Positions 1-6,213 of a stretch of 8,085 bases of DNA are shown one piece after another; position 1 is the first letter of the stretch, and each line of letters opens with the position of its first letter. Position numbers and translations under genes: made by a program. The stretch lies in the NCBI GenBank assembly GCA_022564455.1, contig JADFLK010000085.1, positions 1 to 8,085 on the forward strand, written 5' to 3'. Under the pieces are notes generated by a model that was not told where the DNA came from, did no database searches, and was given only the letters and a program-made list of their open reading frames with translations. The stretch comes from Bacteroidota bacterium. GTDB lineage: Bacteria > Bacteroidota > Rhodothermia > Rhodothermales > Rubricoccaceae.

Positions 1-473
1 TCTTCGAAATGCAGCCCATGGAGAACCTCGTGGTGGTTGCGCCGGATGTTGGGGCCTCCAAGGTGGCGCGGGCGTACGCCAAGCGCCTTGGCGCCGATCT
101 CGCCCTGATTGACAAGCGCCGCCCGGAAGCCAACATCGCCGAGGTTATGAATATCATCGGCGAAGTGGATGGCCGCAATTGTCTGCTCATCGACGATATG
201 GTAGACACGGCGGGTACATTGTGCTCGGCCGCGCAAGCTCTGCGCGAAGCCGGCGCGCTCGACATTCAGGCATTCTGCACGCATCCACTCCTCTCGGGGC
301 CGGCCCTCCAACGTATTGAGGACAGCGAACTGAGCCGCCTCATTGTGACCGACACCGTGCCGCTGAAGAAATCCAGCAGCAAGATCCACGTCATTTCCGT
401 GGCACCGCTTTTCGCCGATGCCATCCACCGCATCTTCGCCAACGAATCCGTTTCCACCCTTTTTGTCGAATAA
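1..473 (+). CDS. prs: Ribose-phosphate pyrophosphokinase (PRPP synthetase), C-terminal half, 5' truncated by window edge
   Basis: This enzyme makes 5-phosphoribosyl-1-pyrophosphate from ribose 5-phosphate and ATP, the precursor for purines, pyrimidines, NAD, His and Trp, in the cytoplasm. The reading frame is open from the window edge (first full codon at 3) to TAA at 471-473, so about 156 C-terminal residues of a protein that is usually about 310-320 long are present. Visible signatures are the [10 protein letters not shown] strand, the DKRRPEAN segment (from base 111; the KRR part contacts ATP in this family), and the PRPP-binding loop DDMVDTAGT at 192-218. The end, [14 protein letters not shown]...ESVSTLF, is the typical Prs C-terminus. 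The ATG at base 9 is internal, not a start. The next gene, rplY, begins 83 bases after the stop, and prs-ctc-pth is a common bacterial gene order. Identification is secure; only the N-terminal half is unseen. Confidence 0.96.
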   Translation, partial: FEMQPMENLVVVAPDVGASKVARAYAKRLGADLALIDKRRPEANIAEVMNIIGEVDGRNCLLIDDMVDTAGTLCSAAQALREAGALDIQAFCTHPLLSGPALQRIEDSELSRLIVTDTVPLKKSSSKIHVISVAPLFADAIHRIFANESVSTLFVE

Positions 474-556
474 AGTTATTGAGTAATCCGTATTGCGTAT
501 TGATTTGTTTGAGATCTTACGCATTACGAAATCTTCAATACGTAATCCACCTGATC
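474..556. repeat. Intergenic prs-rplY element with imperfect inverted repeat
   Basis: This AT-rich 83-bp gap is built from variants of 'cgtattg'. Bases 489-499 can pair with 518-528 (10 of 11 pairs, one T-T mismatch, 18-nt loop), and 'caatacg' at 536-542 is a further complement. The 12-mer at 487-498 recurs with one mismatch at 1966-1977 in the pth-hppA gap, so this may be a degenerate dispersed repeat rather than a gene-specific signal. There is no T-tract that would make it a terminator. Confidence 0.45.
479..507 (+). promoter_or_regulatory. Weak candidate Bacteroidota-type promoter for rplY
   Basis: TTG at 479-481, an 18-base spacer, then TTGATTTG at 500-507, which differs from the Bacteroidota -7 element TAnnTTTG only at its second base. 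It would give a leader of roughly 40 bases before the rplY ATG at 557. The match is imperfect and lies in low-complexity repeat sequence, so it could easily be chance; rplY may simply be co-transcribed with prs. Confidence 0.25.
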
Positions 557-1240
557 ATGCAAACCCTCACCCTCAATGTTCAGCCGCGCGAACTCGGCAA
601 GAAAGCCGTAAAGGCCGTTCGCCGCGAAGGAAGAGTGCCGTGTGTTCTCTATGGGACCCACACCGAACCGGTCCATTTCAGTGTGCCGGTTCTGGATCTC
701 CGTCCACTCATCCACACCTCCGAGACGTACATTGTTGTGGTTGAACTGGATGGAGAAGAGTACGAGTGCATTGTGAAAACCGTGGATTTCCATCCGGTTT
801 CCGACATGCCGGTTCACTTGGACTTTCAGGCGCTGACGCGCGGTGAAGCCATCACGGTGACAATTCCGATCCGCCTCGAAGGTATGGCGGCAGGCGTCAA
901 GGATGGCGGCAACCTATCGCAACCGCTCTATGAGTTGGAAATTCGCTGCATGCCTAAGGATATCCCGGGCCACATTTCGGTGGATGTTTCCGACTTGAAC
1001 ATCGGCGATTCTCTGCATGTGTCCGATATCGAACTCGGCGAAGCTATCGAGTTGCTGACCGATCCGGCCCGCACACTTGTTAACGTGGCCGCTCCGCGTG
1101 TCGAGGTGGAGCCTGAAGTTGAGGAAGCCCTCGAGATGTACGACGAGGAAGGCAACCTCATCGAGCGTCCGGAAGAAGGGGAAGAAGGGGCCGAGGGCGA
1201 AGAAGCTGCGGAAGGCTCCGGCGAAGAGCCGGTCGAGTAA
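557..1240 (+). CDS. rplY: 50S ribosomal protein L25, long CTC/TL5 type
   Basis: L25 binds 5S rRNA in the central protuberance of the large ribosomal subunit; the long form is also called general stress protein Ctc. The protein is 227 residues. The N-terminal 5S-binding domain (about 1-92) opens with LNVQPRELGKKAVKAVRREG and has the VPCVLYG strand; the C-terminal TL5-type beta domain (about 93-181) contains LEGMAAGVKDGG and DIPGHISVDVSDLNIGDSLHV. Residues 183-227 are a very acidic tail, 21 of 45 being Glu or Asp with one Arg. I chose the ATG at 557 because it begins the conserved L25 domain; the frame is open upstream to a TTG at 479, but those 26 residues come from intergenic repeat sequence. 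There is no Shine-Dalgarno, as is usual in Bacteroidota. Lies between prs and pth, the standard neighbours. Confidence 0.95.
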   Translation: MQTLTLNVQPRELGKKAVKAVRREGRVPCVLYGTHTEPVHFSVPVLDLRPLIHTSETYIVVVELDGEEYECIVKTVDFHPVSDMPVHLDFQALTRGEAITVTIPIRLEGMAAGVKDGGNLSQPLYELEIRCMPKDIPGHISVDVSDLNIGDSLHVSDIELGEAIELLTDPARTLVNVAAPRVEVEPEVEEALEMYDEEGNLIERPEEGEEGAEGEEAAEGSGEEPVE

Positions 1241-1269
1241 GGCCCGTTGCCTTCCGATTCCCCAAACTC

Positions 1270-1306
1270 GGGCAGGCCGGAGCGCTCCACGCGTTTCGGC
1301 CTGCTT
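1270..1306 (+). promoter_or_regulatory. Strong hairpin between rplY and pth (attenuator, processing or weak terminator)
   Basis: Bases 1270-1285 pair without interruption with 1291-1306: 16 pairs (12 Watson-Crick, 4 G-U) closed by a 5-nt loop TCCAC at 1286-1290. The core is the exact inverted repeat gcaggccg/cggcctgc. It begins 30 bases after the rplY stop and ends 63 bases before the pth ATG. No T-run follows, so it is not a standard intrinsic terminator; it could protect the rplY mRNA 3' end or dampen read-through into pth. The structure is directly visible; the role is inference. Confidence 0.55.
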
Positions 1307-1369
1307 CAGCGTTTGTGGCGCTTCCGTTCGCGGACGGGCGACTCCGCAGAACTCAACAAAACGGATACG

Positions 1370-1948
1370 ATGGCACGCGCCAATCGGCTGATCATTGGCC
1401 TCGGCAATCCTGGCCCCAACTACGACGGCACGCGGCACAACGCGGGGTTCATGGTGGTGGACCGGATTGCTGAGCAGGTCGGCATTGCCCTGCGCGATGA
1501 AGCGGCGGTGTCGATGGTTGGAGAAGGAAGGTGGCGCGGCCGCCCGATAGCCCTTGCCAAGCCGTTAACGTTCATGAACCGCAGCGGGCAGGCATTTCAG
1601 GCGCTCCGCCGCCGCTACGGCCTAAAGCCGCAAGACATCCTCGTCATCTACGATGACATTGCGCTCCCACTTGGCGCCATCCGGCTGCGCGAGAAGAGTG
1701 GTGCCGGCGGCCACAACGGCATCGAGAACATTATCAGCCACCTTAATTCGACGGATTTTCCCCGCTTGCGCGTCGGTATAGGAGATAGCTTCCCGCGCGG
1801 CGGCCAGGTGCGTTATGTGCTCGAGCCGTTTCTGGAGGAGGAACGGCCTGATGTTGAAAAGGCCATAGAGACAGCGGCTGAGGCCGCTCTCTGCTTCGTC
1901 CGCGACGGTATGTTGACCGCCATGAACCGCTACAATCGGCGGGGTTAA
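1370..1948 (+). CDS. pth: Peptidyl-tRNA hydrolase
   Basis: Pth cleaves the ester bond of peptidyl-tRNAs released by stalled or aborted translation and so recycles tRNA. The protein is 192 residues, the normal family length. Signatures: LIIGLGNPGPNYDGTRHN (residues 7-24) with N13 and catalytic H23, FMNRSG with N70 of the tRNA/peptide-binding site, IYDDIALPLGAIRLR with the conserved D95, and GAGGHNGIENII with N116. The C-terminus MNRYNRRG is typical. I chose the ATG at 1370, just before the conserved core. The frame stays open to a TTG at 1247, giving a possible basic extension of 41 residues (includes RFGLLQRLWRFRSR); some relatives may have such extensions, but it would place the 1270-1306 hairpin inside the coding region, so I do not favour it. 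No Shine-Dalgarno is seen; the upstream bases are A-rich (aacaaaacggatacg). Confidence 0.95.
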   Translation: MARANRLIIGLGNPGPNYDGTRHNAGFMVVDRIAEQVGIALRDEAAVSMVGEGRWRGRPIALAKPLTFMNRSGQAFQALRRRYGLKPQDILVIYDDIALPLGAIRLREKSGAGGHNGIENIISHLNSTDFPRLRVGIGDSFPRGGQVRYVLEPFLEEERPDVEKAIETAAEAALCFVRDGMLTAMNRYNRRG

Positions 1949-2054
1949 CCCGTCTTGTACTCTATTCCGTGTTGCGTGAGAGCGCGACGTCGGTGGAATA
2001 CGCACTTCCAACTACGCAACAGAAACGTTCACCCAACCAACCCCTAATTCCCTC
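1949..2054. repeat. Intergenic pth-hppA element with nested inverted repeats
   Basis: This 106-bp gap contains tgttgcgt (1970-1977) facing acgcaaca (2014-2021), and tattcc (1963-1968) facing ggaata (1995-2000). The 12-mer at 1966-1977 matches 487-498 at 11 of 12 positions, and 'aatacg' followed by a tcca-like block occurs in both gaps. The bases directly before hppA (cacccaaccaacccctaattccctc) are pyrimidine- and A-rich with no Shine-Dalgarno. I find no convincing promoter or terminator here. Confidence 0.4.
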
Positions 2055-4328
2055 ATGGAGACCCAACAGATACTTGCCCTTCTCGTGCCTGCAGCTGGGA
2101 TTGTGGCGCTCGCCTACGCGTTTATGCGCGCGCGGTGGGTCGTCAAACAGGAGGTGGGTACAGATCTCATGGCCGAGATTGCCGAGAACATCGCCGAGGG
2201 TGCTCGTGCCTTTCTCAAGCGCGAATACCGCGTTCTCTTTGTGTTTGTGGCGTCGGTCGCCGCCCTGCTTGCGTTTGTCAACCTGGGTCGCCCCGACTCA
2301 TCCTGGATGATCTCCATTTCGTTTGTGACCGGCGCGTTCTGCTCCGGCTTGGCAGGCAACATTGGTATGCGCGTGGCTACAAAAGCGAACGTGCGCACTA
2401 CCCACGCCGCACGGACAGGCCTTGGCCCCGCGCTGAATGTGGCGTTCTCCGGCGGCCTCGTGATGGGCCTCGCCGTGGTTGGCCTTGGCCTCCTTGGCCT
2501 CGGTGGCCTGTTCCTGATCTACGACGGGATGACCGATTGGGACATCACGAAAGTCATCAACATTCTCACCGGCTTCTCGCTTGGTGCATCCTCCATTGCC
2601 CTCTTCGCACGCGTAGCCGGCGGCATTTACACGAAGGCGGCCGATGTGGGCGCGGATCTTGCCGGCAAGATCTACGAGGGCATTCCGGAGGACGACCCGC
2701 GGAATCCTGCGACCATCGCAGACAACGTGGGCGACAACGTGGGCGACGTGGCCGGCATGGGCGCCGACCTTTTTGAGAGCTACGTGGGATCCATCATTGC
2801 TACTATGGTGCTCGGCGCCGCGTTTATCGGAACACTGGGTGATATGGGTGCGATGGAGCTGGGCCCCGTTCTTTTGCCGCTCGTGATCGCCGCTGTCGGC
2901 ATCCTCGTCTCTATAGTCGGCTCCTTCTTTGTTAAAGTGAAGGAAGGCGGCAACCCGCAGAAGGGCCTCAACATCGGTGAGTTCGGCGCGACGGGCCTCA
3001 TGGCCGTCCTGTCGTTTTTTATCATCGGCGGGATGATGCCGGGCGAGTTCACGGTGACCACGCCTATCATCGGCGAGTTCACGTACACGGCCAACGGGAT
3101 TTTCTTTGCCGTATTGATTGGTCTAGGGGCCGGCACGCTGATTGGCCTCATCACGGAGTATTACACGTCCTTGCATGGCAAGCCGGTTACGGGGATTGCG
3201 CGCCAGAGCGTGACGGGCTCGGCCACGAATATCATCGCGGGCCTCGGCTTGGGCATGTACTCCACGGGCCTTCCGGCGATCGTTCTCGCGCTTGCCATTA
3301 TCGGATCGTACACGTTTGCGGGCCTGTACGGCATCGCCATCGCGGCGGTTGGGATGCTCTCCGTGACGGGCATTCAGTTGGCTGTGGACGCCTACGGGCC
3401 GATTTCAGACAACGCGGGTGGCATCGCCCAAATGGCCAAGCTCCCGCCGGAAGTCCGGCAGCGCACCGATCAGCTCGACGCCGTAGGCAACACCACGGCG
3501 GCCATCGGCAAGGGCTTCGCTATCGGCTCGGCCGCTCTCACGGCACTGGCGCTATTCGCCGCGTTCATGCAGCAGGCCCACATCGAAACGATCAATGTCG
3601 CCAACCCGACGATCCTCGCCGGCGTGCTCCTCGGCGCGATGCTGCCGTTCGTCTTCTCCGCGATGGCGATGGCCGCGGTAGGCCGCGCTGCCGGCGAAAT
3701 GATCAAGGAGGTCGGCCGGCAGTTCCGGGAGATCCCCGGTCTCCGCGAAGGCACGGCCAAGGCCGATTACGCGAAGTGCGTGGACATCTCGACAGCCGCT
3801 GCCATCCGCGAGATGATCAAGCCGGGGCTCCTCGCATTTATCGTCCCCATTGGGATTGGATTTATCGACAAACACATGCTCGGCGGCCTGCTCGTGGGTG
3901 TTACGGTTTCGGGCGTGTTGATGGCCATCTTCCAGGCCAACGCCGGCGGTGCGTGGGACAACGCCAAGAAACTCATCGAAGGCGGTGTAACGCTCGACGG
4001 CGTGGCGTACGGCAAGGGCTCCGATGTCCACACGGCGGCCGTCGTTGGCGACACCGTGGGCGACCCGCTGAAGGACACCTCCGGCCCGAGCCTGAACATC
4101 CTCATCAAACTCATCGCCGTCATTGCGCTCGTCATCGCGCCGCTGATTGCCGGCAGCGATGTTCCGGCTTCAGGTGTCGGAAACATCGGGGGAACGGAGA
4201 TGGTCCGGCCGGGAAGTGATGATGTCCTTGTTCCTGAACTTGCTCCTGTTATGGCTGAAGGCAACGACGCTGATGCCACCGAAGAGGATCAGCTGCCCAG
4301 CCGGCAACATGTCGACACCGGCGAGTAG
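2055..4328 (+). CDS. hppA: Membrane-bound ion-translocating pyrophosphatase, K+-dependent, probably Na+-pumping
   Basis: This integral membrane pump couples hydrolysis of cytoplasmic PPi to export of Na+ and/or H+. It is 757 residues with about 16 expected membrane helices, the first at about 4-26. PPi/Mg site motifs: DVGADLAGK (197-205), [15 protein letters not shown] (217-231), WDNAKK (634-639) and [13 protein letters not shown] (from 666). In [10 protein letters not shown] (478-487), A482 and G485 sit where K+-independent enzymes have Lys and Thr, so the enzyme should be K+-dependent. [10 protein letters not shown] places a Glu (E241) at the position used by Na+-transporting members (E246 in the Thermotoga enzyme); H+-only enzymes usually have Gly there and a shifted acid. 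From G700 a hydrophilic acidic tail of 58 residues follows the last helix, where homologues normally stop within a few residues. Start: ATG at 2055 directly precedes the first helix; no Shine-Dalgarno. Identity is certain; ion choice is inferred from residues. Confidence 0.97.
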   Translation: METQQILALLVPAAGIVALAYAFMRARWVVKQEVGTDLMAEIAENIAEGARAFLKREYRVLFVFVASVAALLAFVNLGRPDSSWMISISFVTGAFCSGLAGNIGMRVATKANVRTTHAARTGLGPALNVAFSGGLVMGLAVVGLGLLGLGGLFLIYDGMTDWDITKVINILTGFSLGASSIALFARVAGGIYTKAADVGADLAGKIYEGIPEDDPRNPATIADNVGDNVGDVAGMGADLFESYVGSIIATMVLGAAFIGTLGDMGAMELGPVLLPLVIAAVGILVSIVGSFFVKVKEGGNPQKGLNIGEFGATGLMAVLSFFIIGGMMPGEFTVTTPIIGEFTYTANGIFFAVLIGLGAGTLIGLITEYYTSLHGKPVTGIARQSVTGSATNIIAGLGLGMYSTGLPAIVLALAIIGSYTFAGLYGIAIAAVGMLSVTGIQLAVDAYGPISDNAGGIAQMAKLPPEVRQRTDQLDAVGNTTAAIGKGFAIGSAALTALALFAAFMQQAHIETINVANPTILAGVLLGAMLPFVFSAMAMAAVGRAAGEMIKEVGRQFREIPGLREGTAKADYAKCVDISTAAAIREMIKPGLLAFIVPIGIGFIDKHMLGGLLVGVTVSGVLMAIFQANAGGAWDNAKKLIEGGVTLDGVAYGKGSDVHTAAVVGDTVGDPLKDTSGPSLNILIKLIAVIALVIAPLIAGSDVPASGVGNIGGTEMVRPGSDDVLVPELAPVMAEGNDADATEEDQLPSRQHVDTGE

Positions 4329-4371
4329 CGTTCATGCTCGATTGATGGCTTTCGGTTCGAGCATCGACGCT
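4327..4371 (+). promoter_or_regulatory. Hairpin at the hppA stop codon
   Basis: Bases 4327-4341 pair with 4357-4371 in 14 of 15 positions (one C-C mismatch, one G-T), with a 15-nt loop; the core atgctcga/tcgagcat is perfect. The stem starts inside the hppA TAG and ends 12 bases before the terminator stem. No T-run follows it, so it is more likely an mRNA 3'-end stabiliser or part of a tandem termination region than a terminator alone. Confidence 0.5.
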
Positions 4372-4382
4372 CAATAAGTTTC

Positions 4383-4424
4383 AAGCTCCGCTCCCCGCAG
4401 CATTGCGGGGGATGGGGCTTTTTT
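4383..4424 (+). terminator. Rho-independent terminator of hppA
   Basis: Bases 4383-4399 pair with 4404-4420 (16 of 17 pairs, including three G-U and one C-A mismatch) around a GCAT loop at 4400-4403, with a GC-rich core. A run of six T follows at 4419-4424. It acts on the plus strand; read on the minus strand the stem is followed by gcttgaaac, without a T-run, so it should work poorly for vapC. The T-run reaches the first bases of the vapC stop codon (4423-4425). Confidence 0.88.
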
Positions 4425-4866
4425 AGTCTTCGGTAGAAAGGCTTGTCGGAACATCCTCAATCCAAATGAGGTGCGCCGCGAACGGGCCATCGGCGAGGGC
4501 GTCGAAAAACTTCCGGTCGGCCGTCACAAGTTGAGTATCCAGTGCGATGGCAAGGGCGAGATACAGGCAGTCGTACAGCGCACGGCGTGTTTCGAGCGAA
4601 AGTGCAAATGCGGGCTTGATCAGGCCGGTCCACGGATGAAGGCGGATAGGTAGGGTGTTAACGGCATTGTGTAGTTCAATAGCCTCAACGGTGGTAAGCG
4701 CACCCCTACGGTGGTATTTGGCGATGACGCTCGCTAGTTCCATATGCACAAAGTCTGGTGCGTGAAGCTCGAACGAGCCCGTTCGGAGCCGCAACGCCGC
4801 ATCGCTGTGCTCTTCATCGAGCAACCATTTCGCCGCGACGCTCGCGTCAACAACGAGCGGGTTCAT
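4423..4866 (-). CDS. vapC: VapC-family PIN-domain ribonuclease toxin
   Basis: VapC toxins are Mg2+-dependent RNases that typically cut tRNAs or rRNA when freed from their antitoxin. This 147-residue protein is a single PIN domain: D7 in LVVDASVAAKWLL, E43 in FVHMELASVI, D99 in RRALYDCLYLALA and D117 in TADRKF form the expected acidic quartet, so it looks catalytically intact. The ATG (4864-4866) overlaps the antitoxin TGA by four bases (ATGA), which implies coupled translation. A GGGAGGAT sequence on the minus strand (4875-4882) lies about 10 bases before the start; it is the only good Shine-Dalgarno seen in the window. The TAA stop (4423-4425) overlaps the T-run of the convergent hppA terminator. 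The target RNA cannot be told from sequence. Confidence 0.9.
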   Translation of the reverse strand: MNPLVVDASVAAKWLLDEEHSDAALRLRTGSFELHAPDFVHMELASVIAKYHRRGALTTVEAIELHNAVNTLPIRLHPWTGLIKPAFALSLETRRALYDCLYLALAIALDTQLVTADRKFFDALADGPFAAHLIWIEDVPTSLSTED

Positions 4867-5099
4867 TTGTCCCGATCCTCCCGAATGGCTGCTACGCTAT
4901 CGGTACGAGGGCCGCCCTTCGCGGCGATGCGTGTACGAAGCGCATCGATTTTGGCCCATACTTCGTCCGGGTCAACAGCGGCCGCCTGCTCTAAAATCAG
5001 GCGGGTTTCCGCCTGGAGGCTCCGGCCACGAGCCTTTGCACGTGCTTTTAAGCGTGCGAAAGCGTCGTCGTCGATGTTGCGAATCAGGAGTTGTGCCAT
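4863..5099 (-). CDS. FitA/VapB-like ribbon-helix-helix antitoxin
   Basis: This is the cognate antitoxin of the downstream VapC: it should bind and block the toxin and repress the operon. It is 78 residues from the ATG at 5097-5099. The N-terminus AQLLIRNIDDDAFARLKARA followed by GRSLQAETRLILEQAA (about residues 2-40) is the FitA-type ribbon-helix-helix DNA-binding fold; residues 41-78 (includes DEVWAKIDALRTRIAAKGGP) would be the toxin-binding segment. A start 12 codons upstream at 5133-5135 is possible, but would add residues unlike the family and would run over the palindrome at 5119-5131, so I chose the internal ATG. The antitoxin-first order and the 4-bp overlap with vapC are typical. Gene name left empty because FitA and VapB names are used interchangeably for this family. 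Confidence 0.88.
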   Translation of the reverse strand: MAQLLIRNIDDDAFARLKARAKARGRSLQAETRLILEQAAAVDPDEVWAKIDALRTRIAAKGGPRTDSVAAIREDRDK

Positions 5100-5118
5100 G
5101 TTGGCGTACAGAGCATGA

Positions 5119-5131
5119 TATCGAAACGATA
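5119..5131. promoter_or_regulatory. Candidate operator of the toxin-antitoxin operon
   Basis: tatcg-aaa-cgata is a perfect 5+5 inverted repeat with a 3-base spacer, 20 bases upstream of the antitoxin ATG. Ribbon-helix-helix antitoxins usually repress their own operon through short inverted repeats in this position. The repeat is visible; its function is inferred, and an inverted repeat this short can arise by chance. Confidence 0.35.
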
Positions 5132-5251
5132 GCAATTTACGACCGCTCTACCTGAGGGTTCCTACGGTGTTTGCCATCGCAAGGCGGGGCTTTCTTTATT
5201 GGTGGGCTGTGTCGTATCTATGTGGACCGGTTCCATTTCACCCATGTCCCC

Positions 5252-6103
5252 ATGAAACGCGCCCTTAAGTGGATCGCCCGCATTCTCGGCGGGCTGGTCG
5301 TGCTTCTTCTCATCCTCGGGTTTGCCATGTACATGATCGGAGGCTCGAAAGTCGGCGAGACCTACGAACTGCCGGACGTGGCCTTGAATGTCTCGAATGA
5401 CTCGGCACAGGTTGCGCGAGGTGCACACCTCGCCGCGTCGATCGGATGCAATGACTGTCACGGAGATGACCTGAGTGGTCAGGAAATGTTTGATGCGCCG
5501 CCGTTTCGTGTCGTTGCCCCAAATCTGACGCCTGGAGGGATCGGCGACCAACGAACGGACGCCGAACTCGAGCGAGCGATCCGCCATGGAGTCGGGCCGG
5601 ACGGCACATCACTAATCATTATGCCCGCAAAGGCCTATCACGGTTTGGCAGACGAAGATGTTGGTGCACTGATTTCGTATATCCGCTCGGTTCCGCCGGT
5701 CGAGAACGAGCCGGGAACGACGAAAATCAAGGTGATGGGCCGCATGCTTTCGGCGGGACCGTTTGACCCTGCTTCTGAGGTCACGACAGAAGCCAGCCCA
5801 ACGTCTCGACCGCCTGTGGGCCCAACGCCCGAATACGGCGAGTATCTGTTCGGCGCCTTTTGCGTTTACTGCCACGGCGAACATGCGGAAGGCATGGAAG
5901 TGATTCCAATCCCCGATGCGCCACCCGGCCCCGGATTGGCCGCGGCCGGATTGTGGGAACTGGACCTGTTCAAGGAAACCCTCCGGACGGGGATAACGCC
6001 TGCCGGAAGGGAACTGGATCAGGAGCTCATGCCCGCTCGCGTACTCGGGAATATGACCGACGAGGACATGCAGGCGCTGCACGCCTTCTTCGGTACGCTG
6101 TAG
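5252..6103 (+). CDS. Membrane-anchored diheme cytochrome c
   Basis: A 283-residue c-type cytochrome that should sit on the outer face of the cytoplasmic membrane and carry electrons. An N-terminal basic stretch and hydrophobic helix (KRALKWIARILGGLVVLLLILGF in part, about residues 2-30) acts as signal or anchor. Two heme sites are visible: CNDCH (C66, C69, H70) and CVYCH (C204, C207, H208). Probable Met axial ligands are M124 in IIMPAKAYHGLADEDV and M260 in LMPARVLGNMTDEDM; the following GLADEDVGALISYIRSVPPV helix is typical of the cytochrome subunits of alcohol or gluconate dehydrogenases. No dehydrogenase or oxidase gene lies beside it, so its partner is unknown. I chose the ATG at 5252, directly before the anchor; the frame is open to a TTG at 5171 but that segment is not signal-like. 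No Shine-Dalgarno. A specific pathway cannot be assigned. Confidence 0.9.
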   Translation: MKRALKWIARILGGLVVLLLILGFAMYMIGGSKVGETYELPDVALNVSNDSAQVARGAHLAASIGCNDCHGDDLSGQEMFDAPPFRVVAPNLTPGGIGDQRTDAELERAIRHGVGPDGTSLIIMPAKAYHGLADEDVGALISYIRSVPPVENEPGTTKIKVMGRMLSAGPFDPASEVTTEASPTSRPPVGPTPEYGEYLFGAFCVYCHGEHAEGMEVIPIPDAPPGPGLAAAGLWELDLFKETLRTGITPAGRELDQELMPARVLGNMTDEDMQALHAFFGTL

Positions 6104-6150
6104 CGATCCGAGCCCTCGGCGAATCAACGGCGAAACACGCGCGCAAGTAA

Positions 6151-6178
6151 TTGCCTCGCACGTGCGGCGGTATATTTC
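6151..6178 (+). promoter_or_regulatory. Candidate Bacteroidota-type promoter of the E2 gene with a palindrome in the spacer
   Basis: TTG at 6151-6153, a 17-base spacer, then TATATTTC at 6171-6178, which fits TAnnTTTG except for the last base. TTG-N17-TAnnTTTG is the described Flavobacterium-type consensus. It would give a leader of roughly 25-30 bases before the ATG at 6214. The spacer holds the perfect palindrome CGCACGTGCG (6157-6166), a possible operator. Consensus match and spacing are visible; activity is inferred. Confidence 0.5.
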
Positions 6179-6213
6179 ACGCCCGTCTTTTCTGAGTACC
6201 AACCACAATTATC

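Noticed and set aside
479..556. N-terminal extension of L25 from a TTG start
   Set aside because: The added residues come from AT-rich repeat-like intergenic DNA, and the L25 domain begins exactly at the ATG at 557.
1172..1189. 9-bp in-frame tandem repeat gaagaaggg in the L25 acidic tail
   Set aside because: It is a simple Glu-Glu-Gly duplication in a low-complexity tail, expected for this type of sequence.
1247..1369. 41-residue basic N-terminal extension of Pth from a TTG start
   Set aside because: The family core starts at the ATG at 1370 and the extension overlaps a strong hairpin; kept only as an alternative.
4147..4377. Alternative-frame open reading frame over the hppA 3' end, with a hydrophobic [11 protein letters not shown] stretch that might suggest a frameshifted last helix
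   Set aside because: The main frame already reaches the normal end of the family (APLIAG) before this point, so no helix is missing; the overlap is most likely chance.
5199..5222. TTG and TATCTATG as a promoter for the cytochrome gene
   Set aside because: The spacer is only 13 bases, too short for the Bacteroidota consensus, and the -7 match is imperfect.
5171..5251. TTG-initiated extension of the cytochrome c gene
   Set aside because: It would put 27 non-signal-like residues before a normal signal anchor that already begins with ATG and basic residues.
6105..6125. Inverted repeat ccgag/ctcgg just after the cytochrome gene as a terminator
   Set aside because: Only 5 bp with a 2-base loop and no T-run; too weak to call.
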